From contig CM057062.1 in the NCBI GenBank assembly GCA_029945375.1, forward strand, positions 1,240,001-1,304,000: 64,000 bases of DNA, read 5' to 3'. The stretch comes from Agaricus subrufescens (lineage: Eukaryota; Basidiomycota; Agaricomycetes; Agaricales; Agaricaceae). Shown piece after piece: positions 13,186 through 25,178 of the stretch (its first letter is position 1; every line of letters begins with the position of its first letter). A model generated the notes under the pieces. It did not search any database and was not told the origin of the DNA. It was given only the letters and a program-made list of their open reading frames with translations. The translations under genes and the position numbers were made by a program.

Positions 13186-13926
13186 GGGGCAGGAGTGCCG
13201 GAGGGAGAGAAGGGTAGGAGAGAAAAGGGAGGCGAGAGGCGGCGGCGGCCCTGACTGTTCTTCTTTCTCACGTGGTTCCCGCGTGGCTTTTCGTCCGCAG
13301 ATCAGCCAGCACACGTGGCTCTTTCGCGCAAAAAGCAGCGTCACCTGCGCGATTCGAACACACGCTCTCGCCGACCACGCCCTCCCGTGACCAGCCTCGC
13401 TTCGCGGGACAAAGGACTGGGGACACTCGACACCCAAAACTCGTTTTATGACGAATGATGACGCGCGCTCTCGATAGCCCGTGCTGTCAACACGCCTTTT
13501 TATCATTCACACATATGACATCTACTGATAACGAAAAAGACACAAAGCAATTAAAGTCACCGACATGATGACGCATTCAGGGTTGATCGGATCCCTGAAT
13601 TGGCAGAAATGTTGCCCGAACAATGCCCGAACATAGTCCTGTGATCTCACTTTCGCATCATATTACACAATTTTTTCATAAAATAACAACACAAAGCAAG
13701 TACATAAACCAAACCAAACTACACAACCAATCTCTCTTTTTTTCTACATTTTCAAAGCGTCCAAATGGTATTTTTAAACAAATAACAAAAACAGCAATTG
13801 ACGATAATGATGGTGATGACGAAATGCAATGAGCGTAAAAAAAAAAAAACACAAATTTGACAGCACAATTTCTTAAAACAATTGATTACACTACCCTAAG
13901 ACAGAAGAAGAGAAAAAACACAGCAT
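13186..13926. other. Intergenic between two genes on the minus strand
   Basis: It holds the promoter of the phosphodiesterase gene and the 3' flank of the gene at 13927-16081. AT-rich sequence with A-runs fills 13640-13920. A short tRNA-Ser-like but incomplete sequence lies at 13339-13391 on the minus strand and is discussed as a finding. No protein-coding gene is supported. Confidence 0.45.
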
Positions 13927-16081
13927 TCAAGACGCCCTACCGGAAAGCATAAACGACGCCTGCCGTGATGCACCCGTAGCCGAAACGGCAGTCCACATCG
14001 ATCGACCTTCTCCCCCCTCCAAACCCGTTGTCAAATTAACAGCTGTCGATGACAATGCAGGCGAATGAATGTTGGCGTGTACAGCACCAGTGATAACACT
14101 TTGATGATGTATCGGGTGTGGAGGATGGTGATGCTGCTGTTGATGATCCATCAAATGCGACGGATTATACTCTTGTTCATACGAATTCGCAATCCCCGTC
14201 TTGTTCTCATCATAGTCGTACTCATACTCTTCCGAATAATCCGAATACGTCGCACAATCCCTCGATGACGTACGATACCGATTCACCAGCTTGTTAACAT
14301 GAGACGAACCATTCAGCGGCCGAAGATACGGATGAGCATAATGCGTGTATTGATGATGGTGTGCATCTAATTCTCAAACTCAGGAGACTGTCGTCGTGTT
14401 AAACAGGGGTCATCGACGTACCATATAAACGGTGGTGATGTTGATGGTGAGAAGAATTCCGACTCGGCGCGTACCTCATCCCCGAACACCCATGTACCGA
14501 CATACTCTGGCCCACACCAACGACAGAACCCGGCGACGAACCCCCTACATGCGTTGTATTCGCCAAACCCACCCCTGACAGGCAGGGTGAACCATTTTCG
14601 GTAACCTGTACCCGACCACCAACATCCGCGCCATTGGTACCGGAAGGGATATCATACATCCCTAGGTTATCAAATGGCCCCGCTGTATGCGCCTGTGTAC
14701 CGTCCATCTGCGGAGCAGGATACACCAGTTGGGTAGGATCGTCAGGGACGTCCTGAACCGCAGTCACCACGTATCCATTCGCCTGATGTACACTTTGCGT
14801 CTACGCCAACAGAAACAAAAGTCAGTGTCCCATCACAACGATTTGCCGACGGCGAACGAAGAGGCTTACCACCATAGAAGGATATGCACAGTCGTTCGAA
14901 GCCTCAATCACGCCAACGGATTCCTCGTAATGGACTACATGGTTCGAGATTGTTGATGCTGTGACCGCTGCCGCCGTGGAAGAGGGGTGCTGAACATGTG
15001 CGTGCACAACAGCGACTTGATGATAATGCTGCTGCTGCTGCTGCTCTCCATCCCCCTCCACCGACGTGTTCTGTACGTGTAATGGCCTATCCTCCGAGGA
15101 CAGGGTAATATCCACCGTTCCGACATCATGATTCCAGGTCCCATCATTTCTCATAGTAGGAGGAAACGTACAAGACGAAGCGGCCGAAAGTGATCTTTGT
15201 TGGTGGTGATGAAGATGGTGCTGGTTGTGGTACTCGAAGGCAAAGGGAGACCTCCCTCGTTGATTCCCTGGTGGTAGCAGTGCGGACACACTGCTGTTAT
15301 CCGTACAAGAAGCCACAGACTGGGCTTGATCCTCGGGCAAAGAGCCTTGGGACATTCCTCCTCCACTGGGCGAACTGGTATATCGCTCCGAGCCACCGTG
15401 ACTGGCAGTATGCGCATGGACAAACTCCTCCTGCAGCTCAAAATGGGGCGAAAACGCATGGAGCGCGGGAGTTGACAACTTGACGTCGGGATCAGCCTGG
15501 CGACCTTTGGCAAAGACAGCGTCGATTGGGCCGCAAGGGATTGTCAAGGCTGCAGGGTCACCTTCACCCGCATCGGCGACATCACCTTCATCGTCGTCGT
15601 CATCACTATCGCCATACCCGATCAAATCCAACTGAAATTCGAACATCACTGGTTCCTCCTCCAGAGGCCCGGGTTCCCAGCCGACAGTGGGCGCCGAGCC
15701 TTTGCCCTCGGAGCCATTGTGCATGGCGAACGGATTTATCCTAAAGACGCCCATCATGCCCTTCATCTTTTTCGGTGCCTGGGTGGCCCGAAGGGGAACC
15801 TCGGTGGGGGGGGCGAGGGCCTGGCTAGAGACGAAGGATGCGACGGATGGGTCGACGAGATGGAGGTCTGCGGTGGGGTTCTCGATGATGAAGCAGCCAT
15901 CGGCGGGGTCGTCCTGTGGCTCGACCTTGACGACGTGGGCGAAGGGGCTGGGGGAGGGCGGGAAGAGGTCGGTGGGGGTGGAGACCCAGTCCTTGGAGGA
16001 CGGGGAGGGGGAGGGGGAGTGCCAGGCGTGGAGGTCGCTGGGCCAGGCGAGGAGGGGGCGAGGGAGGCAGTGGAAGGCCAT
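13927..16081 (-). CDS. Unrecognised low-complexity protein, possibly regulatory
   Basis: Three exons join in phase: 16081 to about 14870 (after codon GTG, donor GTAAGCC), a second exon from about 14800 to 14420, and a third from about 14370 to 13927. The product is about 700 residues. It has a Pro/Ser-rich N terminus, a short ordered-looking block (GVFRINPFAMHNG), an acidic run of Asp residues around 15590-15610, and a His/Gln-rich half with poly-Gln (about 15030) and many His-His pairs. I see no zinc finger, homeodomain, bZIP or kinase motif. The composition resembles fungal transcriptional regulators, but that is inference only. The ATG at 16081 has a strong context (CCCAATGG). Confidence 0.6.
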
Positions 16082-18655
16082 TGGGGATGGGGGGAGGGCG
16101 GCGGGGAGATAAATGAGGAGGAGAGGACAGGCGACCGAGGATCACTAGATGCGCCTCCCAGATCCCCGTCCACGTAACATCCTGTCGAAATCCTGCCCGC
16201 TGCTTTCGGCCACCTGGAATCTCCACCTGCGGATTCTTTTCGTTAGAGTTCCGGCTTCTCCAGATTCCGTTCGGTGGCGATTGATCTCGCTCCTGGACGC
16301 AGAATGCTCGCTGCTCTTTCCTCTGGACGCTTCCGATCGCGTCAGCTGCAGGGAGTAATTCGCTCGGCCCGTCTCTTGTCTTTTTCTTGTGGGATCAGTA
16401 GATAAGTTGCCGGTAAATCGCCCGAGGGCAGGTAGTGGCTTTTTAACTGCGCACATGCAACGCGTTTTTGTGTTTTTGATCAGGGTTTTGTGTGTGGGTA
16501 AACAGACGAAACGGGGTGGGCACCCTTCTTTCTTTCTTTTTTTTAGGTTCTGTACAGTTTAGCACCCCCTAATGTCGCCCAGTCGGAATAAACCCCTCAA
16601 ACACTCTACATGACAACGCGCCACCTAGACGCTTCCGCACCAGCCATGTTCCTCCCTCCGCTGTTGAAACGGCCGAGCACACGTTTAATCTCCCGCTTTT
16701 TTTTTCCGCCTTTTCTTTTTTTTCTTCTCATTTGATCTCTCATACTATAGGAAGCTATTTTTGAAACGGCCCCGGATCGAGCGCGCATGGCTGAAGCCAA
16801 AGTTACGTTTTTACGAACACCTGACATCCTTTCCACACATGACCCTCTATCGGCTCATCTTTCTCTTCGAGCTAAGAATAACGTATCGTTACCCTGTGCG
16901 CACCAGTATCGAAGTAGTACCATCATCTCACCGTCAAAATTCTACAATATTACTTCTTTTCTGTCTCCCTTCCCTCCCCCTTCTTGTAATGATAATAAAA
17001 AACCCCCGTCGATGTGATGCGAGTGGTGTTAAGAGAACCCTGAATATGCTCAAATGTGTTTTATCTCCTATTCATTGATCTCCAGACACACATCTTACCA
17101 ACCGCCAAGAAAGTAACCCACATCGTTTTTCGATGATCATCTTTCTCCCTTTCCTTTTGATAGGACCTTCAGGGCCGATGGTCAGGGTTCAGTTCTCCCC
17201 ACTCCACTTCCCTCCCACAAGAAATGAGAAAACGTCAGACTACCTCAATCCATATCCCTAAAAAAAAACACACAAAACGACAGAGAGAGCGATAAGGCCA
17301 GGAACCAGAAAAAAAACCCACATACATACGCACTAAAACGTCCACATGCGAGGTAACAACCTGTTTGATATCTATACATGGAAATCATTCTCTGAGGGAT
17401 CCGCACCTTGATTCTTTTCTTTCGCTTAAGAATAGAACCAGTTTGACTAATTGACATTGCGACATAGAGACAATAATTATATTATACATATCTATATATA
17501 CATGTATATATGTATTTAATTCGCATTTTCTGAAAGTTGGGGTTTTTGGTATTGATCAGGGGTGGAATACGATTTGGGAGATGTGCGGATTGTGAAGATA
17601 TGTGTTCCGTGTGTGTGTGCTCTTTCTGTTTTGATCATGATCGAGGGTGTGTAGAAACAATGGTGCTGTGCCGGTTTTTGTTGTCTTTTTTTCATACATG
17701 AGTATCAAGACTTCGTAAGTGAAGAAGAAAGAAGATGTACCGTGATTTCCAAAGAACCCTCAGGGACTCGGCGCGAGAAACCAAAGCAAAAAAAAGGGTG
17801 TTGTAGATGGTTTGTTTGAATAACGAGATGTCTGGTATTACAACTTCTAATGAAACAGATCCAACAGTAAGTGTAGAAGCCGCACGCGAGAGAGAGCCAG
17901 TGGAGAGGAGAGAGAGAATCTCAGTAGGAAGCCCTTCCAGTTCCTCACACCCTGCGTGCAAAGTCTAACCACCCCCCCCTTCATCACAAAATCTACTAAC
18001 CCCTTTACTCCACACTCTCCACTCTCTCGATCCACACACGATTAACTCCTAACGTGTACCTTAACTCAACCTAACCAAATAATAATAATAATATTTTTTT
18101 TCTATCGATCTCATAGGGAATAAAGTCACCGGGCCTGATCATGCATAGTATAAGATAAATTTACTCACGCTTCTAATCAGTACTAGGAAGCCGGATCCGG
18201 GATCCGGACTCTATTACACCGGAAGGGGAAGCAAGGGAAGGGACAAGTGTGGAGATCGATGAGAGAAGGAGAAGACTGTGAGGGGTAAAGACTTGAAGCA
18301 AGGGGGGAGGAGGGGAGCCGGACAGCGAGCCTATAGTAGCACATTCCTTGTTCAGGCTGTCACTGATTTGCCCCAAGTTGTTGTTGATCGTGATATCCCC
18401 GTGTATCTTGGATTTGATCCTGTAACTTTCTCGGATTGATGCTCGCACGAAAGGGTCATACTTTTGCTGTGTTACCACTTCTTTGGGTGGCATCTGGGAA
18501 GACCTCAGCATATTATTGCTATCTGTATACAACCCAACCAAAGAGAAGAACTTCATACACAATATCAACCGTTACATCTGAAGATACCAAAAGAGACAAT
18601 TCACGAGATGAAGACCCTTAGTACACGGCATGTATACGTTACTTACACCTGGTAG
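16082..18655. other. Long intergenic stretch, pyrimidine- and AT-rich
   Basis: This 2.5 kb begins with the upstream region of the minus-strand gene ending at 16081. It continues with T- and C-rich tracts (16530-17000), a TATA/ATAT-rich stretch at 17470-17530, and a GAGAGA-rich patch near 17885-17925. Minus-strand frames at 17692-17961 and 18173-18568 contain a few protein-like words (MPPKEVVTQQKYDPFVRAS) but no coherent gene. No RNA gene is seen. Confidence 0.4.
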
Positions 18656-21600
18656 CTGTGTTCACTTACGGTATGACCGTTTTTAGCTAATTGACGCTTG
18701 GCAGATCAAATCATTTTTTTCGAATATCACAGCCCCCCCACCAATTTCTCTCTTAATGTCCGACACCCCGAACTCAGAAGATGTATTTGACATCTCCGAG
18801 CCCTAGAAGAACCCTTCATCAAACTCATCGCACTTTTCGTTCTAGCCTTCCTAAGCAAAATAAATGATGATATCAGCGCCACCAGCATGTGTGTGTACTT
18901 CATTCATTCCAATCTATCTTTTTTTCCTTTGCTATGATCGAAATTTCTATGTAAGAGGGTGGTATGTGTTTCATAGTGTACGGCATTTCCGCAGTTGACT
19001 CAGGATTATTGGTACAACTTGTTTTTTTTGTGACATATCCCCCGAGCTCCTACTATGACCGATCCAGTTTGCAAGTAAATCCTACACAGGTGTAAGGATC
19101 GTTTCAGATTATTTTTTTCGCCTTAGCTTGGGGACCGCATGGCCAGTTGATTCGATCGTTAGAGATGATCTACACTATTACAATACTAAACTCAAGGTTG
19201 GAGCTCCATATACTATATAGCTTCATCAATATACCTTCATCAGTCTCCGAAGAAATGGCTCAAATACTGTATTTGTTCATATACAAAGTGAACGCAGCTA
19301 CTATACGTGAAGAGAACGATACATAGATTTTTCTTCTATTAAGGTTTTAATGCCTATAAGTGCATTAGCTGCGTTCCAAGAACTCGCTGGGCTTCCAGAG
19401 AACAGTCTGAGCGCGATTGGTGGCCGCGGTTTCATACTCAACTTCGCTCAGACATCCCGAACCCCGGAGTCGGTAATATTCCACTTTCGTTATCTATGAC
19501 ACTCATAATCATCAGAATCTAATCGTAAATTTCTACGAAGCGGTAATTAGATACGATACGCAGTCACCCACTAGGCCATGCCCCACTGACTGCCGTCTCT
19601 CTCGCAAGTCGACTTCCGGGCCGAATCTGCTGATCTCCGAGCTAATGGCGGGAATTTTTATAGTACAATGTCAAAGATTAATTGATTCCTAATAAACGTG
19701 GATTTTGGGGTTGTAGAACACGATGCAAACTGTGGGCGTCTCGGATAACAAGGGTAACGAATACATGGTAGCCGAATACCCGTCCACCTTTATCCCTGCA
19801 TATCTTTTTCATGATTTACACTCATGTATGATTATCATCTTACCCCTAGAGGCGGATTTTACAGATTTTCCATCCTCAATGCAGTTATCATGAGGCCAAT
19901 AGATGGTACTTAGGGTTTTAAGTTGCCCTGTCACCGACAACGCCTAAGCGACGATCGCGGGCCACCATCAGGCCAAGAGTACGCTATTTGGTACCTCTAT
20001 CCCGGCATTTATAAATGATGCCGCTACCTTACCACACCACAATATACATATGACGGAAGCTGTTCAAATTCCAATGGACTCTATCTATTTCCGGTGGTTA
20101 CATAACTCCGGAGAATCATTCCGAAGATGGATAACATAACGATCATCTTCAGTGGATCTACAACCAGTGTCGTGGAGCATGTAGTCACGCACGCAATAAG
20201 AGCCTCGTGGTTAGAAAGCAAGAATACAGGTGGTACTAGTCTCATTTAAAATTTTAGGGCTTAGGCAATTACCGAGGGGAGTATCTCTTATGGCATTGTA
20301 TTTAGATAACAAGAAGTAGAGCTCAAGAGATAAAAATCAGGCTTCAGTCGCGGGCGTCACTACCGTAATTTTCACGTTTAGCCTTTCGGGGTTTGGCGGG
20401 CTTAACTTATCATTGGCAGCTACGAAGACGGCATTCACCGAACCTTATTTGCGCACACTCGGGAGTGGATTCTAGGATCGTTTTCAATGCCTTTGTTTTT
20501 TCGATATCTTAAGTCACATGCCAGGTTGAAGGACACGTCAGGTGTTCTAGGACATTCTAGAGAATTTAGTCTAGGCTACTTTGAGGTCCACACCGGCGGT
20601 AATGAATATCTTTTCAGCACCCTTTTGCTGGAGCAATAAGCTTTGTATTGCCTTCGCTTGCAGTGTGGTTTCCATTTCTTTAGTCATTGAAAGCGAGATT
20701 GAGCGGCCGTCTATTTTCTGCTATTAGGTCAGTTGAATCGAGTGTATAGCTGGCGAGGCGACGCCTCACCGTAAGTGTTCTATCACGGCTATCCTGAGAA
20801 AAGTGATGTAGGAAGTCGTGCGCGGATTGAGCAAATGAAAGAAGTCAACACTGCTGTCTGGTCCCTCAAAAATACCTCTATAGTTTGTTTGAAATGTGCA
20901 TGCATCCACTCCACCACAAGTTACTTGGAAAGAGCTAAAATTGCTATCTAATATCATGAATGTATTACATCTGAAAATTGCCAGCCAACATCATAACTTT
21001 TATTAACTAGAATCAGAGCTTATTCTTCCAATTAATTATGCTTTATAGCTCTGAACTGTGGGTGATACGTATATCGATTCGATCGATGGACCAGTGCTCG
21101 GTACTTTCTAGCACATCTTTCTAAAGCACCCAGATGGAAGATGAGAAGAAATTGACGTAAACTTACTTTAGAGGGGTTAACATTCACACTGGGGGTCGGC
21201 TTCGCGGAGTTTGAACTCCATATAGGACACAATAGTATCAAGCTTTGGGAGTGTACCGATGTGATTGGTGCGGGAAAGCCAAATTATGGAGATCGCGAGG
21301 ACGGGAACTAAGACGAGAACCAGAGACAATTCTAGCAGCATTTTTGTGACAGCATATACGTCATGCATGCAGCATCGTTAATTATTCATATAATTGTTGC
21401 GGTACTGCTGACGACATCATTACTTGTTCTATGAAGGACCCAGTGAACGGACCAACGGAATTACCTCATTTGTCGATAAAGTGGAGATAATGGAAACTGG
21501 TGGTTACGACAGCGCGTTTAAACTAACCAAGGTTGTGGTAGCGATGCCTACGAGGGCATATCAGTGGGCGAGAAAGTGAAGTCTCTCTTAGCATGAGCTT

Positions 21601-24269
21601 TTTTTTTCGAGTTATGATGCCCGACCCTCCGTCGACTAGGAGCATTAGCGCGCTTCCAATAAAGTAGCAGACTAGAATTCGGGGTAGGAATATTTTTGTA
21701 AGTTTGGAAGGTGGCGGAGGGCCAAATGGAAGTAGCTAAGCAAAGTAGACAGTTGTCATCGACCGAGACATTCGGGGCGGCTTGAGTGGCGGGACCCAAG
21801 TTTGGACCTGATCCGACCCATCGATTTTGCGTGCCGTTTCTGACATGCCACCCTCGTCTGGGTTGACCTTCTCTTCTATTGTTCCTTCGATCTCAGAAGG
21901 AGCAAGGATAATAACTTTATTGTTCGAACGGTTTATTACAATAATATCATTTTCGAAAATGTCAAGGCTATCAATTACTTGCTCATGCCGTGGGCAGATT
22001 ATCACCCTATATTAAATGTGATGCCGCTGAGATGGAAGTACATGCGGTGAATCCAAGCCAAATTAAACACCCGAGTGTATGTCCCACAAGCCGGCCTGGG
22101 GCTCGAACCAACACCAATGGCTCTGAAACGTCAACCACAGCGAGCTCATTGCAACGCTGGTATGAATTCCATGAGGAGAGCACATGTTACTACAAGGTCT
22201 TCGTTAAAGTAGAACAGAGCCGGTTGTACGGGAAATGACCAAGTGTCCCATTCGAAGTTCGAATAACAGCCCAACCCATTGACATCGAATCCATCAATAC
22301 CCCTTGCAGATATGAACCCAGATATCAGAAGGCTGAGTTCTGTGGATCGCACCAAGAACTCATAGACCGTTTAGGCCACTGGGATTGAGAGGCTAGGATT
22401 TCACTCTCGAGCCCGGGATGCTTGGAGAATGCTACAGCAAGGTGTGCCGAGAAATCCAACGGTAATCTTGTTGACGCCGTATTGTTTGGCGAAGACTTGT
22501 AATCCAAATATTGATGGGGTTATGCAATATGCATCCCTGGATGCATTCTAACTTCAGCCACTATGACTTACAAACCGATGCCGATGCCCGACCCCAGCAT
22601 TCCTTTCAGCACTTCACCGAAACGTTGGGGATTCATGTCCTCAAATCCGAAGCGGAAAAAGAGATATACTATGACAACAACAAACAATTCTAATCTTACA
22701 GAAAAATGATCTGACCTGAACTGCACGTCGCTTCGACTCCTTTGTGTCATTCTGCTGCCAAGCAGGGGTTCCGCCATGTCTTTCGCTCTTATTAACTACT
22801 CTTATCCGGGTCACTTGTGGGACTCTTTGCTCTGATTGGTTGCGCCAGGAACCGTTGGTGGATCAAGGCGTAGCAGCCACTGTGGCTGAAATGCTGGCTT
22901 TCGGAAGATTCTGATGAGACCCGACCGGGGCACATATCCCCTTCTTCACCTTGCTCTTCACTCACCCACTCTCATCTGCCTTACTCTTCTCTTCTCGATC
23001 ACCATGTGGGGGCGGCGGCCATGTCCTGTCACTGGATGTTCCTGTTGAATACCCGAGCCGTGCACAGCAAGACTTCTCGCCTCCCTTGCCGGATGGACAG
23101 GGGATGAGAATCATGCGGCACCTCGATCATCCGGGTCGATCATCAATGGAATTTTGAGGTTGAATGTCGACATCCCTTCTGGGTGATATGAAGTCGGATC
23201 CAATGAAAGCAATCCCCGCGGCACCCTTGCTAACAAGATGAACTAAATGGCTCGTCTTTGCTCCGACCGCGTCAAAATGTTTCGTTGCAGGATATGAACT
23301 TTTTTTAGGGTCACAAATTACTCAGGGCATCTTGGAGGTGCCAACTTGAAACGCAATTCCGCTCAACGTCAATCGCCACTGTGATTTAAAGAAAGTTCAT
23401 ATCCCTGTCACAGCCAGTCGATAATGTCGTTAAATCCGAGGATCTTTGGCGCTAGGATAAACAACTATCATTATCTTTCAGTAGGCATCTCACGTCTTTC
23501 GAACAGTAGCTTTACTTTACCTTCGTCAAGTTGTGCCGTATGGTGCCGTATCTTCTCTCTTGTTTCGGATAATCCACTCCCAGGATTCGGAGCTAGCCCT
23601 ACAGAAACCCGGAAGTAGGTAAAGAACCGCTGTCTAACATCTCATGACGAGAAAAATATTGAATGGGGCCAAACTTCAACCGACGCTATCTACTGAGCGT
23701 GCAGGAAAACAAACAGCACCAATGCCCACCTTACGCGACGATTCATAACACAGCGCAAGGGCGCAGCTTATCGACTTTGAAATGCGCTAATTGATCTCGG
23801 AGATGTCGCTGTGAGTGAATTATGCGTAGTAGGCGCATGGGCTACGTTACTTGATGTATAAACGGACCATATGATCAAACTAGCCGCATATAGATCGTCC
23901 GTAGAATCGTCATGATTCTACCGGAGCGTCTCTACAGTGCATCCGAACGCATTCAATCCCGTTTCTGTTACTTGCGGCCTGAAATTTCCATTTGAAAGGT
24001 ACTGTACCGCTTTGATGGTATGCGCTATTTCAATCGATCTTGTGTCTCGAACAGTCGACGTTAAAGGTCAATTTGAATTTGTACCCCCGTCCTCCGAACA
24101 GATGTTCTCTAAGGCTTTACTATAATATATCGGTTAGAGTAGTGGATCTGTAAGTGACGCTCAGACCAAAATTTGATTATATACTCTGTTGGCCTGTAAA
24201 AGAAAGATTCTTCTACCTCAGATATAGAATAAGATGATAACCCAATGATATATATGTTAAATATCATCT
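18656..24269. other. Gene-poor stretch, mostly without coding signal
   Basis: From 18656 to 20765 there is no reading frame over 60 codons on either strand. One possible two-exon fragment sits at about 19349-19690 on the plus strand, where an open exon ends at a GTAATA donor and an open exon follows the next CATCAG. From 20766 to 24269 short frames appear but give no recognised domain; a minus-strand frame near 21180-21340 begins with a signal-anchor-like hydrophobic run. I cannot assign a gene here. Confidence 0.4.
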
Positions 24270-25178
24270 TCAACATGCGGATTCTAGGGCATCAAAGGAT
24301 GTTGAGGACGAGTTAACTAGAATCTCATCCGGAGTAATGATATAGTCCATCGACCAATCGTGTTTATCCATGGGAATTCTCTCCCTCTCCAGAAGCTGTT
24401 CGCGGAGTGCTAACCCCACTGATCGTGAAGAAGAACTTCTCAATCAAAGATTATAGAAGGTGTAGCAGAAGACACCCACCTAGCAGCGGTTTCTTATGAA
24501 ACGTTGCTTCATATTTTGTGATGAAACGGTCATAATACCCTTTACCATGCCCCAGTCGTGCAAAGCTTCTATCGAATGCAACTGCAGGGAGGAGAATGAG
24601 ATCCAATTCTGATGTCTCTAGAGCTTGAGGAATAGAATCACACGAGAATTAGTCCATTTGGTAGGCCATGCCAAAGACAGGTGGTCGATTCACCTCTTAC
24701 ACGAGGTCGACCCTGCCAATTAGGGTCCGGCTCCTTAATTCCCCAGACGCCGTTTGGGAGATTTGCGAGATCAGTCTTATCATACAACTTCAAGAATTCC
24801 ATATCTCCAGATTTGGTTGTTATTTTGGGTACGAAGAGAGTCCTACCTTGAGTTACGTTGTCAAATATGAGCACGATCTTGGATGGGAGCCTACCTGAGT
24901 CGAGTACCTCGGAGACCAAGGAAGACGTGTCCACCTCTCCGGAGGGCATGCTGAGATAACAGCTAAGCGACTTGGAGCGGCTAAACGCCGGGAAGGAGAC
25001 CAATTGTTGGATGATGCAGTGCGCTGTTGTAGGACCTGAATGTCATCTAAGGACTCATGGAAAATGGCGGGAGGTTACATTGTTCGTGAATCGACTGTGT
25101 GGATATAGTAGCCAATATGGAGCCAATTGCTTTGCGCAAAGCCTTTTTCTGAACCTTCAACGCTTGAATCGCGGACAT
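24270..25178 (-). CDS. FAU1: 5-formyltetrahydrofolate cyclo-ligase
   Basis: The enzyme uses ATP to convert 5-formyl-THF into 5,10-methenyl-THF, recycling the folate storage form. Five exons were needed to see it: 25178-25079, 25023-24895, 24846-24701, 24615 to about 24480, and about 24435-24270. The first three introns join in phase. Family hallmarks in order are an N-terminal helix ([12 protein letters not shown]), the ATP/substrate segment [13 protein letters not shown], a stretch with [21 protein letters not shown], the loop [12 protein letters not shown] that binds nucleotide phosphate, and the C-terminal [13 protein letters not shown]. Length, about 220 residues, fits the family. The last intron needs a slightly unusual join. 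Despite the gene-poor surroundings, all core motifs are intact. Confidence 0.9.

Noticed and set aside
15719..16177. Gly-rich plus-strand frame opposite the start of the low-complexity gene
   Set aside because: It is the antisense reading of a Pro/Ser-rich exon; the minus-strand model has a better start and consistent introns.
22075..22115. GGCTCGAACC, resembling a reverse tRNA T-arm
   Set aside because: The flanking bases do not form a T stem, and no acceptor or anticodon arm is present.
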